Counted from the stretch's first letter, positions 42,369 through 52,833 are shown. The stretch: 64,000 bases of DNA from Marinospirillum insulare DSM 21763 (GCF_000686905.1 NZ_JMLW01000008.1:47140-111139), one strand, 5' to 3'. Numbers and translations: made by a program. The notes: generated from the sequence alone by a model not told the origin.

Positions 42369-43202
42369 ATGCGTTTAGTTAGGTTGATCATTGTTTTTGG
42401 GTGGTTGTTAGCTAGCTCAGTAGTTCAAGCTCAAACCTGGCCAAGAGAAGAGCGGGTGCCTGGCGGCATAGCAATAATTAAAATACCCCAGCAAAGCGAA
42501 GCACCACCGCAAGTCGTGTTTAATAAAAAACGAGTTTATACCGCCAAAAAAGACGGGCAATGGTTTGCCTGGGTAGGCATACCTTTAAATCAAAAACTGG
42601 GTAAAACTCAAGCTTACTGGCGTACGCGAGACGGCGATTTACCCTTGCCTTTTACAGTAAAAAATAAAGACTATGCTATACAAGAACTTAAAGTTGCACC
42701 TAAACACGTTAACTTATCGGCAGAAGACCTTGCCAGAGTAAGGCGAGAAACACCCGAACTCCGTGGTGCAATGAATAATTTTCGTCCTGTTGTTTTACCC
42801 TTGCCCAGTATCGTTCTGCCTACAGAAGGTAGGCAATCTGGCTCTTTTGGTTTACGTCGAGTGTTTAATGGTGAGTCAAGAAACCCTCACACGGGTTTAG
42901 ATATAGCTGCACCACAGGGAACCCCCATCAAGGCAGCTTTACCAGGCCGTGTTGTTGCTCAAAACCATTACTTTTTTAATGGTAAAACCTTAGTGCTAGA
43001 TCATGGGCAAGGCCTAACCAGCTTATATTGCCATATGAGTCGTTTTGCTGATTTAAAAGTGGGTGATGAAGTTAAAGCGGGACAGTTAATAGGTGAGGTG
43101 GGTACAACGGGTCGCTCTACTGGCCCTCACTTGCACTGGACGATGAGCTTAAACACTGCACGAGTTAACCCCTCTTTATTCTTACAAAAAGCAGCAAACT
43201 AA
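42369..43202 (+). CDS. Secreted M23 family metallopeptidase
   Basis: Likely periplasmic peptidoglycan endopeptidase. The 277 residues begin with a Sec signal peptide (cleavage after about VVQA, residue 21), a beta-rich N-terminal domain of about 100 residues, then an M23 (LytM) domain. Zinc ligands are visible in NPHTGLDIAAP (His and Asp) and GPHLHW (second His of HxH). All key residues are present, so it should be active rather than an EnvC-type activator. It is 9 bp after xseA. Confidence 0.92.
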   Translation: MRLVRLIIVFGWLLASSVVQAQTWPREERVPGGIAIIKIPQQSEAPPQVVFNKKRVYTAKKDGQWFAWVGIPLNQKLGKTQAYWRTRDGDLPLPFTVKNKDYAIQELKVAPKHVNLSAEDLARVRRETPELRGAMNNFRPVVLPLPSIVLPTEGRQSGSFGLRRVFNGESRNPHTGLDIAAPQGTPIKAALPGRVVAQNHYFFNGKTLVLDHGQGLTSLYCHMSRFADLKVGDEVKAGQLIGEVGTTGRSTGPHLHWTMSLNTARVNPSLFLQKAAN

Positions 43203-43228
43203 TCTTCCACTAATAAGAGGTGGATAGC

Positions 43229-45052
43229 ATGTTGAGAAGGTTTACTCTGCCATTAGTCATGCTGTTGCTTGCCTATGTGCTTTGGGTGGGTTCAGAGTTT
43301 ATGGAACTGGCACTAGGCGTAGCTTTCTTTATTTTTGGAATGATTTGTCTAGAAGATGGCTTTAAAACCTTTGCAGGGGGTGCTTTAGAAGCCTTGTTGC
43401 AGCGCTCAACAGACCGTCTATGGAAAAGCCTTACACTAGGCATCACCAGTACCACCTTAATGCAATCTAGTACGCTGGTTTCATTAATTACCATTTCTTT
43501 TGTTAGTTCTGAAATGATTAGTCTGGCCGCAGGAATAGGCATTATTTTAGGAGCCAATATAGGTACTAGCACGGGTGCCTGGTTGATAGCAGGCTTAGGT
43601 TTAAAAGTAGATATTGCCAGTTATGCTATGCCTATTTTGGTATTTGGTGTGCTGCTCTTAATGCAAAAAAGCAAGCGAGTTAAAGGTCTGGGAAACCTAA
43701 TACTAGGTGTAGGCTTTTTGTTTTTTGGCATTCATTTTATGAAGGAAGGCTTTACGGTTTTTCAGCTAGGTTTTGATCTTTCTGCTTATAGCATGACAGG
43801 TATCTATGGTGTTTTAGTTTTCACCTTAATAGGTACGCTAATCACTTTTATTATGCAGTCGAGTCATGCCACGTTACTTATTGTTATAGCAGCCTTGGCG
43901 GCTGGGCAGGTGAGTTATGAGAATGCTTTAGCACTGTCTATTGGTGCTAGTTTAGGCAGTGCCATTAGTGCAGTTATAGCTGGTTTTGCAGCTAACCTAG
44001 GTGGTAAAAGGTTGGCTGCTGCTCAGGTAGTGTTTAGCTTAGTGACCAGCCTGTTAGCGATACTGCTAATTAACCCGCTAATTCAGCTAGTTGATTGGAT
44101 GTCTGGTTATCTAAGCATAGGTTCAGAAGACTATTTATTGAAATTAGCACTCTTCCAAACTTTGTTTAGAGTGTTAGGTGCGCTGGTGTTTATGCCCTTT
44201 ATTAGTCAAGTAGAAGCTTTGTTAATTAAAGTTCTACGCTTTGTGCCTAAAAGTATTGAGCAACCTATTTATATCTACCCTGAAGTTTTAGAAACACCTT
44301 CAACAGTTGTTGTGGCAGTCCGTAAAGAGGTTCAGCACTTATTTGACAATGCTTTTGGCTTGCTTGCTAGAGGCTTAAGTTTAAAGCGAAGCACCTTAGA
44401 GTCTGAAGAATCTTTATCTACAGCGGTAAAGACAACAAAGCGAATCTTCCCTTTAGATGTGGAAGATGCTTATGAAGAAAAAATAAAAAGCCTGCACAGT
44501 GAAATAGTCGCCTTTATTAGCGAAGCTCAAATGCGTGAGTCTACACGTGAGGCAACAGAGGAACTTTACGTTTTGCGACAAGCTAGTCGCGACATTGTTA
44601 GTGCTGTAAAAGGTATGAAACATTTACACAATAACCTGTCTCGCTATGGTTTATCGGCTAACTTAGCGGTAAGGGATAGGTATGATCAAATACGTTTAGA
44701 TTTAGCAAGGCTATTAAGAGAGCTTCAAGTTTTGCTAGCAGAAGAGCCCTCAAGCACAACAGCTTTATCGCTGGACTCACTTAGATTGGCTGTACAAAAA
44801 GCTAGCCGTACTATGACAGATGAACTAGATGAAATGATTCGTTATCGCCGTTTAACTGCCAGTATTGCCACTTCAATAATGAATGATGAGAATTACGTAA
44901 CAGGTATAGCTAACAACCTGATTTCAGCAGTCAATGCTTTGCTAACCAGGGAAGTAGATGAAACAGCTGAAGCCTTTAATTTAGACGAGGCAGATATTCA
45001 GCAGCTAATGAATAAAGAAGTAGATTCTCCTCTTGAAAGCTTAAAAAGCTAG
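43229..45052 (+). CDS. Na/Pi cotransporter family protein with PhoU-like tail
   Basis: Inner-membrane transporter of the NptA/YjbB type, probably for phosphate. The protein has 607 residues from the ATG at 43229. AAGAGG lies eight bases before it, and a GTG at 43220 overlaps that site. It has eight or more helices with the two inverted QSS signatures LMQSSTLVSLITI and IMQSSHATLLIVI. A cytoplasmic helical PhoU-like region follows (about 350-590). Substrate direction (import or export) cannot be read from the sequence. Confidence 0.9.
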   Translation: MLRRFTLPLVMLLLAYVLWVGSEFMELALGVAFFIFGMICLEDGFKTFAGGALEALLQRSTDRLWKSLTLGITSTTLMQSSTLVSLITISFVSSEMISLAAGIGIILGANIGTSTGAWLIAGLGLKVDIASYAMPILVFGVLLLMQKSKRVKGLGNLILGVGFLFFGIHFMKEGFTVFQLGFDLSAYSMTGIYGVLVFTLIGTLITFIMQSSHATLLIVIAALAAGQVSYENALALSIGASLGSAISAVIAGFAANLGGKRLAAAQVVFSLVTSLLAILLINPLIQLVDWMSGYLSIGSEDYLLKLALFQTLFRVLGALVFMPFISQVEALLIKVLRFVPKSIEQPIYIYPEVLETPSTVVVAVRKEVQHLFDNAFGLLARGLSLKRSTLESEESLSTAVKTTKRIFPLDVEDAYEEKIKSLHSEIVAFISEAQMRESTREATEELYVLRQASRDIVSAVKGMKHLHNNLSRYGLSANLAVRDRYDQIRLDLARLLRELQVLLAEEPSSTTALSLDSLRLAVQKASRTMTDELDEMIRYRRLTASIATSIMNDENYVTGIANNLISAVNALLTREVDETAEAFNLDEADIQQLMNKEVDSPLESLKS

Positions 45053-45082
45053 TTAAGGAAAGGCGTATTTTGGGGTATTTAA

Positions 45083-45373
45083 ATGAAAGCTAAAAAACTT
45101 ATGGAGCTAGTTAGTCAGTTTTTAGACGCTGACAGCAAAACTCAACAGGAAGAAATTAAATCGATTCGTAAGGTTTTAAAAGAGCTAAAGGGTAAAGAGC
45201 TAAAGCTGCGGGCTAAGTTGGCAGAAAAAACTCATAGTGACCCTGAAGATGCCGAAGCAATAAAGCTAAAACTAGACGTTATTTATGCACAAAGACGTAA
45301 AGGTGTAATGAAGGTTTTTACGTTAAAGCGTAAATCAGTCACTAATAAAAATACAGATAAGGTAGACGATTAG
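45083..45373 (+). CDS. Small charged coiled-coil protein, unknown function
   Basis: A 96-residue, Lys/Glu-rich, largely helical protein with no signal or membrane segment. A coiled-coil-like stretch covers about residues 20-60 (EEIKSIRKVLKELKGKELKL), and the C-terminus is basic. It lies 30 bp after the Na/Pi transporter and 20 bp before the AI-2E family gene, all on one strand, so it is likely expressed. I do not recognise its family. Confidence 0.72.
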   Translation: MKAKKLMELVSQFLDADSKTQQEEIKSIRKVLKELKGKELKLRAKLAEKTHSDPEDAEAIKLKLDVIYAQRRKGVMKVFTLKRKSVTNKNTDKVDD

Positions 45374-45393
45374 AATGTTAACAAGGAAAAGAA

Positions 45394-46500
45394 ATGCCCA
45401 GTACATTTGATTTAAAAAGCCCTGGACTAGCTTGGCTAGTAGGCTTAGCTGCAGTCATAATTATTTTGGCTGGTTTAAAAACTGCAGAAGCCCTAGTCAT
45501 ACCTGTAATGCTGGCTCTTTTTGTTGGTATTATTTGTACGCCTCCCCTGCATTTTTTAACACGCCTTAAAGTGCCCCCTATTTTAGCAATTCTAATTATT
45601 GTCAGCTTTTTAGTTGTGTTTGGTGGTTTGTTAGGCATGATCGTCACTACTGCTATAGATAACTTTATTACTCGACTACCTGATTACCAGCAGCGCTTAG
45701 AAGCCGAAATGATAGGCTTGCTACCCTTGTTAGAGCGGTTTGGTGCACCGGTAACTAGTAAGCAGCTATTGACTCATTTTAACCCTTCTCAAGTGATGGA
45801 TTGGGTTGCTAAGGCTCTGTCTAACCTAGGGTCATTATTAACCAACTTGTTTTTAATTATTTTTATTGTGGTTTTTTTGCTTTTAGAAGAGGCAACCTTT
45901 CCCTTAAAGCTACGTCAAGCCTTGCCTAATGCAGATAAGTCTTTGCGTAATGCTAGCCAATTTGTGGTGCAGGTTAATAAATACCTGGTTATTAAATCAA
46001 CCGTTAGCCTAGTGACTGGCAGTGTTATTGCCGCATGGGTTTGGGCTTTAGGTTTAGATTTCCCACTTTTGTGGGGGCTAATTGCTCTGCTTATGAACTT
46101 TATACCTAACGTGGGTTCAATTTTAGCGGCCATTCCAGCTATTTTATTGGCCATTGTTCAACTGGGTTTTCCACAGGCAGGTTTAGTGGCTGCAGGCTAT
46201 GTGGTTGTTAATCTAGTGATGGGTAATTTAGTTGAACCACGCTTTATGGGTAAGGGTTTGGGTTTGTCGCCCCTAGTGGTTTTCTTATCACTTATTTTAT
46301 GGGGCTGGTTATTTGGTGCTGCGGGTATGTTTCTTTCTATACCACTAACCATGATTGCTAAAATAGCCTTAGAACAATCCTCTTCGACTCAATGGGTTGC
46401 GGTGATGCTAGGTAATGGCGCAGCAGAAACAGACAGCAACAGTGAAGATGAAAGTAAAGATCTAGAAGAGAGTAAGGCATTAGCTGCAGAGCAAAAATAG
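45394..46500 (+). CDS. AI-2E family transporter (PerM/TqsA-like)
   Basis: Polytopic inner-membrane protein of the AI-2 exporter superfamily. Members range from autoinducer exporters to Na+/H+ antiporters, so the substrate is open. The 368 residues hold about eight membrane helices, a soluble insert (about 90-140), the conserved LLMNFIPNVGSILAAIPAILLA and VVNLVMGNLVEPRFMGKGLGLSPLVVFLSLILWGWL regions, and an acidic C-terminal tail. It is followed by a weak hairpin. Confidence 0.92.
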   Translation: MPSTFDLKSPGLAWLVGLAAVIIILAGLKTAEALVIPVMLALFVGIICTPPLHFLTRLKVPPILAILIIVSFLVVFGGLLGMIVTTAIDNFITRLPDYQQRLEAEMIGLLPLLERFGAPVTSKQLLTHFNPSQVMDWVAKALSNLGSLLTNLFLIIFIVVFLLLEEATFPLKLRQALPNADKSLRNASQFVVQVNKYLVIKSTVSLVTGSVIAAWVWALGLDFPLLWGLIALLMNFIPNVGSILAAIPAILLAIVQLGFPQAGLVAAGYVVVNLVMGNLVEPRFMGKGLGLSPLVVFLSLILWGWLFGAAGMFLSIPLTMIAKIALEQSSSTQWVAVMLGNGAAETDSNSEDESKDLEESKALAAEQK

Positions 46501-46523
46501 CTGGAATTAGAAATAAAAGCTGG

Positions 46524-46550
46524 TAGCAGAAAATAACTTCTGCTATCTTT
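46524..46550 (+). terminator. Possible terminator after the AI-2E family gene
   Basis: TAGCAGAA and TTCTGCTA form a perfect 8-bp stem with a 6-nt loop, followed by TCTTT. The T tract is short, so termination may be partial. Confidence 0.45.
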
Positions 46551-46560
46551 GCCGCTTGAT

Positions 46561-46580
46561 TGTTATGTTATAACATTTGG
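46561..46580. promoter_or_regulatory. Zur-like operator upstream of the zinc cluster
   Basis: The core ATGTTATAACAT (46565-46576) is a perfect 12-bp palindrome in the context GTTATGTTATAACATTTG. This closely resembles gammaproteobacterial Zur boxes (ATGTTATA-TATAACAT type). It ends 12 bases before the small membrane ORF and 127 bases before znuC, and overlaps a possible -10 TATAAC. Zinc-dependent repression of the whole cluster is inferred. Confidence 0.7.
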
Positions 46581-46588
46581 TGGCAAGT

Positions 46589-46699
46589 ATGAAACTCTGG
46601 AATTTTTCTCTTTTACAGCTAGGCAGCTTAACGCGCTTATTGGTCGTTCTGCCTCTTATCGCTGTTTTATGGTTACTCACTGGCTGGGCTATTAGCTAA
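46589..46699 (+). CDS. 36-residue single-span membrane peptide upstream of znuC
   Basis: ATG at 46589 with GGTGG six bases upstream opens a 36-codon frame: a short polar N-terminus (MKLWNFSLLQLGSLTR), then a hydrophobic helix (LLVVLPLIAVLWLLTGWAIS). It lies directly behind the Zur-like box, ends 4 bp before znuC, and would be first in the operon. Its function is unknown; it could be an accessory peptide of the ABC transporter or a translated leader. I recognise no family. Confidence 0.6.
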   Translation: MKLWNFSLLQLGSLTRLLVVLPLIAVLWLLTGWAIS

Positions 46700-46703
46700 T
46701 TTT

Positions 46704-47474
46704 ATGATGAAAGTTAACCCGGCTAAACCTCTAATAGAGTTCAACAACCTAACTCTAGGTTATGAAATGCACCCAGCGGTTCACCATTTAGATGGCCAAA
46801 TTTTGGCTGGTGACCTGCTTGCGGTAGTTGGTCCAAACGGTGGTGGTAAATCAACGCTTTTAAAAGGCTTAATGGAAGAAATACGTCCACTAGGTGGCAA
46901 AATCACCTGGCCACAAGGTCGGCCTCAGCTAGCTTACTTACCCCAAAGAGCTCGCCTAGATTTAGACTTTCCTTTACGCGTTGCAGACTTTGTAAGCCTA
47001 GGGCACTGGCCAAGACGAGGTGCTTTTTCGACTATTAGAGCAGTGGATAAACAAGCGGTGGATCAGGCTCTAAATGAGGTAGGTTTAGCTGGCTTTGGTA
47101 AACGATCATTAGATTCTTTGTCTGGTGGTCAGTTACAGAGGGTGCTTTTTGCACGTTTACTATTAGAAGATGCCCCGCTAATTTTACTTGATGAACCTTT
47201 TGCAGCGGTAGATGCGGCAACCACAGAAGACTTATTAAAGCTAATTAAACACTGGCAAAAAGAAGGCCGAACCTTGATTGCAGTTCTGCACGACCTGCAT
47301 CAAGTACGCAATCATTTCCCTAAATGCCTGTTACTTGCAAGGGATGTATTAGGCATGGGAAAAACAGAGAGCGTCCTAACCTCTGCTAATTTAGCTAAAG
47401 CAAGAAAAGTGCAGGTTTTAGCTGACCCTTTAGCACCTATTTGTGATTTTGATGAAGCAGAGGAGCAAGCATGA
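46704..47474 (+). CDS. znuC: Zinc ABC transporter ATP-binding protein ZnuC
   Basis: ATPase of the high-affinity zinc importer. The 256 residues have Walker A GPNGGGKST, signature LSGGQLQRV, Walker B LILLDEPFAAVD and the switch histidine in AVLHDLHQV. Assignment to zinc rather than manganese rests on the upstream Zur-like box and the His-rich binding protein. The gene overlaps znuB by 4 bp (ATGA). Confidence 0.9.
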   Translation: MMKVNPAKPLIEFNNLTLGYEMHPAVHHLDGQILAGDLLAVVGPNGGGKSTLLKGLMEEIRPLGGKITWPQGRPQLAYLPQRARLDLDFPLRVADFVSLGHWPRRGAFSTIRAVDKQAVDQALNEVGLAGFGKRSLDSLSGGQLQRVLFARLLLEDAPLILLDEPFAAVDAATTEDLLKLIKHWQKEGRTLIAVLHDLHQVRNHFPKCLLLARDVLGMGKTESVLTSANLAKARKVQVLADPLAPICDFDEAEEQA

Positions 47475-48349
47475 TTGATTGGGCTTATCAGGCTTTATTA
47501 GCTCCTTTTATAGATTTTGGCTTTATGCGAAGAGCTTTAGTGGGTTGCATAGCCTTAAGTGTTAGTGCTACGCCTGTGGGTGTTTTTTTAATGCTAAGGC
47601 GTATGAGCTTAACAGGTGATGCTATTGCGCATGCTCTTTTACCCGGTGCTGCTATAGGTTATATGGTTGCAGGCTTGTCTTTAGGAGCGATGACCTTGGG
47701 TGGCTTAATTGCTGGCTGGATAGTCGCTTTATTATCGGGTGGCCTTGCACGTATTACCGTGCTTAAAGAAGATGCCAACTTAGCCGTTTTCTATCTGCTT
47801 TCTTTGTCTTTGGGTGTGTTGTTGGTTTCTACACAAAGCCGCAATATCGACTTACTGCACCTCTTGTTTGGTAGCGTGCTGGCGCTCAATAACGAAGCTT
47901 TAATACTCTTGGCAGGCATAGCTACGATTACGTTAATTTTGTTGGCAGTGTTTTTGCGACCTCTAATTTTAGAATGCCTAGACCCTGATTTTTTACGTCG
48001 TCATAGCAAAGTAGGCACAACAACTCACTTGGTGTTCTTGGCTTTAGTGGTGCTTAATCTAGTGGCAGGTTTTCAGGCCTTAGGCACGCTAATGGCGGTA
48101 GGCATTATGATTTTACCAGCTACTGCGGCACGCTTTTGGGCAAGGCAGTTAGACCAGCTTTTGTTAGTGGCTTTAAGCCTGGCTTTACTTGGTTGCTGGC
48201 TAGGTTTGTTGATGTCTTGGCATTTAGACTTACCCACTGGCCCAGCCATTATTTTAGTGCTGGGTAGTTTGCATATCTTTTCACTTTTTGTAGGCCGCGA
48301 TGGATTGCTAAAGCGCTGGCTGCATCCTAATAAACACCTTAAATCTTAA
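47471..48349 (+). CDS. znuB: Zinc ABC transporter permease ZnuB
   Basis: Membrane subunit of the zinc importer. The 292 residues contain about eight helices and the ABC-3 family pattern RRMSLTGDAIAHALLPGAAIGY and LGTLMAVGIMILPATAARFWARQL. It starts inside the znuC stop, so the pair is translationally coupled, and is followed 15 bp later by the binding protein. Confidence 0.92.
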   Translation: MIDWAYQALLAPFIDFGFMRRALVGCIALSVSATPVGVFLMLRRMSLTGDAIAHALLPGAAIGYMVAGLSLGAMTLGGLIAGWIVALLSGGLARITVLKEDANLAVFYLLSLSLGVLLVSTQSRNIDLLHLLFGSVLALNNEALILLAGIATITLILLAVFLRPLILECLDPDFLRRHSKVGTTTHLVFLALVVLNLVAGFQALGTLMAVGIMILPATAARFWARQLDQLLLVALSLALLGCWLGLLMSWHLDLPTGPAIILVLGSLHIFSLFVGRDGLLKRWLHPNKHLKS

Positions 48350-48364
48350 TTTGGAGTTGTTAAA

Positions 48365-49360
<996 letters not shown>

Positions 49361-49395
49361 GAATCAAAGTTTAAGGAGTCAGGAGGTAGAAAGCG

Positions 49396-50052
49396 TTGCT
49401 TAAATTTCTAAGGCAAAAAACAAGCCTGCTAACCACCTTGGTTTTACTAACTCTAGCAGGCCAACTCAATGCACACCCGCATGTATGGATAGACTTACGC
49501 ACTAAGCCGGTCATAAATGATCGGGGTGAACTACTGGGTTTAGAGCAGGCTTGGCGCTTCGATCCTTTTTATAGTTTGGTGTTAATAGAAGAGCTTGAAA
49601 AAGGTGGTGCAGCTGAAGAATTAGAAGAACGCTATGACCAGCTTGCTTGGGAAATAGTTAAAAACTTAAATTCAGTCAACTTCTTTACGCAAGGGAAAGC
49701 AGAGTTAATGGCGAGTCAGTGGGCCGAGGTGACTGAATCTACCCTATTAAAAGTAGGTGCGCGTATTGAGCTAAGGTTTTTTTTACCCCTAGTGGAACCC
49801 TTACTAGTGAAGGAAGCCACGTTTAGCTACCAAGTTTATGATCCTAGTTACTACATTGAAATGCTGCATGCAAAAGAGGGTGGCCTAGACAGAACAGGCT
49901 TAAAGCCCACTTGTGAGCTAAGCCTTGAAGTTGCAACGCCCTCACCTGATTTAATTCAACAAGCCTTAGCTTTAGATAAAACTCAAGTGGCTGATGACCC
50001 ACAGCTAGGAAAATACTTTGCCGAGCGGGTTAACTTGGATTGCTTAGAATGA
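49396..50052 (+). CDS. DUF1007 family periplasmic protein
   Basis: Exported protein of unknown activity that is usually encoded next to a NicO-type metal permease and is often part of zinc regulons. The 218 residues start at TTG with AGGAGG nine bases upstream. There is a signal peptide (cleavage near LNA, about residue 26) and then the hallmark AHPHVWIDLR, so the mature protein starts with a potential metal-binding His pair. The stop overlaps the next start (ATGA). Confidence 0.9.
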   Translation: MLKFLRQKTSLLTTLVLLTLAGQLNAHPHVWIDLRTKPVINDRGELLGLEQAWRFDPFYSLVLIEELEKGGAAEELEERYDQLAWEIVKNLNSVNFFTQGKAELMASQWAEVTESTLLKVGARIELRFFLPLVEPLLVKEATFSYQVYDPSYYIEMLHAKEGGLDRTGLKPTCELSLEVATPSPDLIQQALALDKTQVADDPQLGKYFAERVNLDCLE

Positions 50053-51092
50053 AATACCTATTAATTACCCTAGTCTTTTATAGTGCTTTTTTAGCTGCTT
50101 CCCCTTTACCTGGTATTCCACCTACCGACTCCCAGCATGAGCCGGTTACTCAAAACTTATCTAACCCTAGTGCAAGTGAAAGCCAAAATACTTGGCAAAA
50201 ATTAACCTTTTGGATAATGCAAAAGCAGCGTGAATATCATCGAAGCCTGTCTGCAAAAGTCGAAGCCTTAAGTGAAGAAAAAACTTGGCAAAACACTGGG
50301 TTGTTATTACTACTGAGTTTTTTGTACGGTGTATTTCACGCGGCTGGCCCAGGGCATGGTAAGGCAGTTTTAACTACTTATTTATTAACTCAGCCAAAAA
50401 AACTACGACAAGGTGTCCAGCTTTCTTTTTTAGCAGCAATGCTCCAAGGGGTAACGGCCATAACGCTAGTCGGTTTTTTAGTGCATGGGCTAGGTTGGTT
50501 AGCAAAAGAGGCCCTGACAAGTGTGTCTTATATAGAGGCTGCTAGTTTTTTACTGGTTGCTTTATTGGGTTTAGTGCTTATTTTTAGAGGTGTTCGGCAA
50601 CTTTTACAGGCTAGAAAAAAACTAAAATTTACGCCTTTAAGTTCAGCCAGTAGCCCATTAGGTTTACAGCTTTCTTCAAGTGCTTTAGCTTCAAGTGCTT
50701 GCACTAGCTGTGGTAAAGCACATCACATTACACCAGAACAGTTAAGCGGTCGCAGTCGCTTACAAAATTTAAACCTGGTTTTATCTATAGGTTTGCGACC
50801 TTGTTCCGGTGCGGTACTAGTCTTGGTTGCAACTAATTTGCTAGGGCTTTGGTGGTTGGGTGTGCTAGCTACCCTAGCCATGGCATTAGGAACATCGTTA
50901 ACCGTGGCCAGCTTAGCAATTTTGGCAGTAGAGGCTCGCAAACTAGCTCAGCGCTTAGTGCAACTACAAAGCAACGCTCTAAGCAAACTGAGTGGGCTGC
51001 TAGTTATTGCTGGGGGTGCTTTTATTTTAGTTTTAGGAACTAGCCTACTAATAGGTAACTTAACAACCACTGACTCTTTAAACCTTTTTTAA
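50049..51092 (+). CDS. NicO/RcnA-family nickel/cobalt-type transporter
   Basis: Inner-membrane metal permease. I take the ATG at 50049, which overlaps the previous stop as ATGA; a TTG at 50040 is less likely. The 347 residues have a signal-like N-terminus, about six helices, the family motif YGVFHAAGPGHGKAVLTTYLL, and a second-half motif SIGLRPCSGAVLVLVA. A cytoplasmic loop carries CTSCGKAHH, a possible metal site. Given the Zn cluster and DUF1007 neighbour, zinc handling is as likely as nickel or cobalt. Confidence 0.87.
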   Translation: MKYLLITLVFYSAFLAASPLPGIPPTDSQHEPVTQNLSNPSASESQNTWQKLTFWIMQKQREYHRSLSAKVEALSEEKTWQNTGLLLLLSFLYGVFHAAGPGHGKAVLTTYLLTQPKKLRQGVQLSFLAAMLQGVTAITLVGFLVHGLGWLAKEALTSVSYIEAASFLLVALLGLVLIFRGVRQLLQARKKLKFTPLSSASSPLGLQLSSSALASSACTSCGKAHHITPEQLSGRSRLQNLNLVLSIGLRPCSGAVLVLVATNLLGLWWLGVLATLAMALGTSLTVASLAILAVEARKLAQRLVQLQSNALSKLSGLLVIAGGAFILVLGTSLLIGNLTTTDSLNLF

Positions 51093-51184
51093 CCCATCAA
51101 GCTGGTGAAACCCTTCTTGTCAGCTCATTTCTTCTGTTGAACTAACCTAGGGCGCATTCTCCTTCCAATCTTGATTGGTGGGAG

Positions 51185-51595
51185 TCAAGCCCCTTTTTGG
51201 CTTTCGATGTATTGCTTTACCATTGCTAGCGGTGCGCCGCCGCAGGTTACGATGCAGTACGACCTCGACCAGAACACTGGCTTCCTATAGTGTCGCTTTA
51301 GATCTTCTGCAAACTCCGCTCTAATCCTTCGGCTTGTGCCTGTTTTTAGCGCATTCACAAAATCTGCTACAGCATGCTTTGGTGGCAACTCAAAAAGAAT
51401 GTGGATGTGGTCAGGTTTCCCGTTTATCTCTAACAAGCAGCCGCCCCATGCCTCTATACGCTCTTTTATCAGTTCTGATAGGCGCGAAAGGATTGCTGGG
51501 GTAATCGCCTTGTTTCGATATTTAGTTACCATAACCAAGTGGTAATTTATGTTGTAAACACAGTGATTGAGGGGTTTTAACGTTGTTTTATTCAT
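51185..51595 (-). CDS. tnpA: IS200/IS605 Y1 transposase TnpA
   Basis: Single-strand DNA transposase of the HUH/Y1 type. From the ATG at 51595 it has 136 residues. The metal-binding HUH motif DHIHILFE (His63 and His65) and the catalytic tyrosine in MVKQYIESQ (Tyr129) are both present, so it appears active. A TTG at 51604 would add three residues. Confidence 0.93.
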   Translation of the reverse strand: MNKTTLKPLNHCVYNINYHLVMVTKYRNKAITPAILSRLSELIKERIEAWGGCLLEINGKPDHIHILFELPPKHAVADFVNALKTGTSRRIRAEFAEDLKRHYRKPVFWSRSYCIVTCGGAPLAMVKQYIESQKGA

Positions 51596-51618
51596 AGTAA
51601 CCAATTATAGTCAATAGT

Positions 51619-52833
51619 ATGATTATGCGCAAATATACTTATAAGCTTTACCCTAAACCTAAGCAGGCCGAAGCCTTGCTTGGGCAATTGCGCTTACATC
51701 AGCAACTTTACAATGCCGCACTGCAAGAGCGCATAGAGGCTTATCAAAAGTGCGGGATTTCTATTACCTATAATAATCAGCAAGCCAGCCTGACTCAGAT
51801 TCGAGCAGAGCACCCTGAGTACAAAGCGCTGTCATGCACATCAGAGCGTATGACACTGAGGCGCTTGGATAAAGCATTTAGCGCTTTCTTTGCACGCGTT
51901 AAACGTGGCCACACTGCCGGATTTCCTCGTTTTAAATCGTTAAGCCGTTTTCACAGTTTTGATCTGTTGGACACTAAATTTCAGCATGGCGAGCGTAAGC
52001 ATGGCTGCTTGTTTATTAAAGGCGTGGGTCACATTCAGGCGCGGGGCAAGTCTCGACTCCTTGGCAAAATCAAAACCTCTCAGGTGCAGCACAAGCACGG
52101 CTCTTGGTGGCTATCACTGACTGTAGAAGCAGAGCCAGACCGCGAGTGTATAGAGAAAAAGGCTTGCGGTATCGACTGGGGTATAGAAAAGCTCATCACG
52201 TTAACTCAACCCGGTGGTGAGTATTTCTCTATCAAAAATCCTCGCTACTACAAAACTGGCGAAGCTCAGCAAACCGCTTTAGAACAAAGCATCACTAAAA
52301 AGAAACGTGGCTCAAATAACTGGAAGAGGGCTTGCAAAGCACTCTCTTGCTTCAAGAGAAAACAGGCAAATCAACGCAAAGACGCACAGCACAAACTTAC
52401 CAGTGCAATAGCTAACCGCTATACACTGGTAGCAATGGAAGAACTAAGCATCAAAAACATGAGCCGTTCAGCCACAGGTACTTGTGAGCAGCACGGTAAA
52501 AACGTAAAACAAAAAGCAGGACTCAATCGGGAAATACTCGACACAGCGCCAGCCGCGCTCATGTCAATGATTCGCTACAAAGTGGAAGAAACTGGTGGCG
52601 AATTAGTAAGCACCCCAACTAGAAAAATAAAACCCTCGCAGCGTTGCCCACGCTGTCATCATACGCATAAAGGAAACCGCACAACACAGGCTAATTTCAC
52701 CTGCACTGCTTGTGGCTTTCACCAAAATGCAGATGTGGTGTCAGCTTATAACAGTGCTGCTTGGGCATTAGGTTTGGGGCGGGAACACGTCCCAGAGGTA
52801 TTTGCCTCGAAACCGCTTCTAAGCACAGCTTAG
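51619..52833 (+). CDS. tnpB: TnpB, RNA-guided nuclease of IS200/IS605
   Basis: Transposon-encoded RuvC-type nuclease guided by an RNA from the element's right end; the ancestor of Cas12. The 404 residues have an N-terminal helix-turn-helix domain (YKLYPKPKQAEALLGQLRLHQQLYN), the RuvC aspartate in CGIDWGIE (Asp186), the glutamate in AMEELSIKNM (Glu274), a zinc ribbon CPRC...CTAC (residues 343-365) and the third acidic residue in NADVVSA (Asp372). All three catalytic residues are kept. An ATG at 51625 is an alternative start. Confidence 0.94.
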   Translation: MIMRKYTYKLYPKPKQAEALLGQLRLHQQLYNAALQERIEAYQKCGISITYNNQQASLTQIRAEHPEYKALSCTSERMTLRRLDKAFSAFFARVKRGHTAGFPRFKSLSRFHSFDLLDTKFQHGERKHGCLFIKGVGHIQARGKSRLLGKIKTSQVQHKHGSWWLSLTVEAEPDRECIEKKACGIDWGIEKLITLTQPGGEYFSIKNPRYYKTGEAQQTALEQSITKKKRGSNNWKRACKALSCFKRKQANQRKDAQHKLTSAIANRYTLVAMEELSIKNMSRSATGTCEQHGKNVKQKAGLNREILDTAPAALMSMIRYKVEETGGELVSTPTRKIKPSQRCPRCHHTHKGNRTTQANFTCTACGFHQNADVVSAYNSAAWALGLGREHVPEVFASKPLLSTA

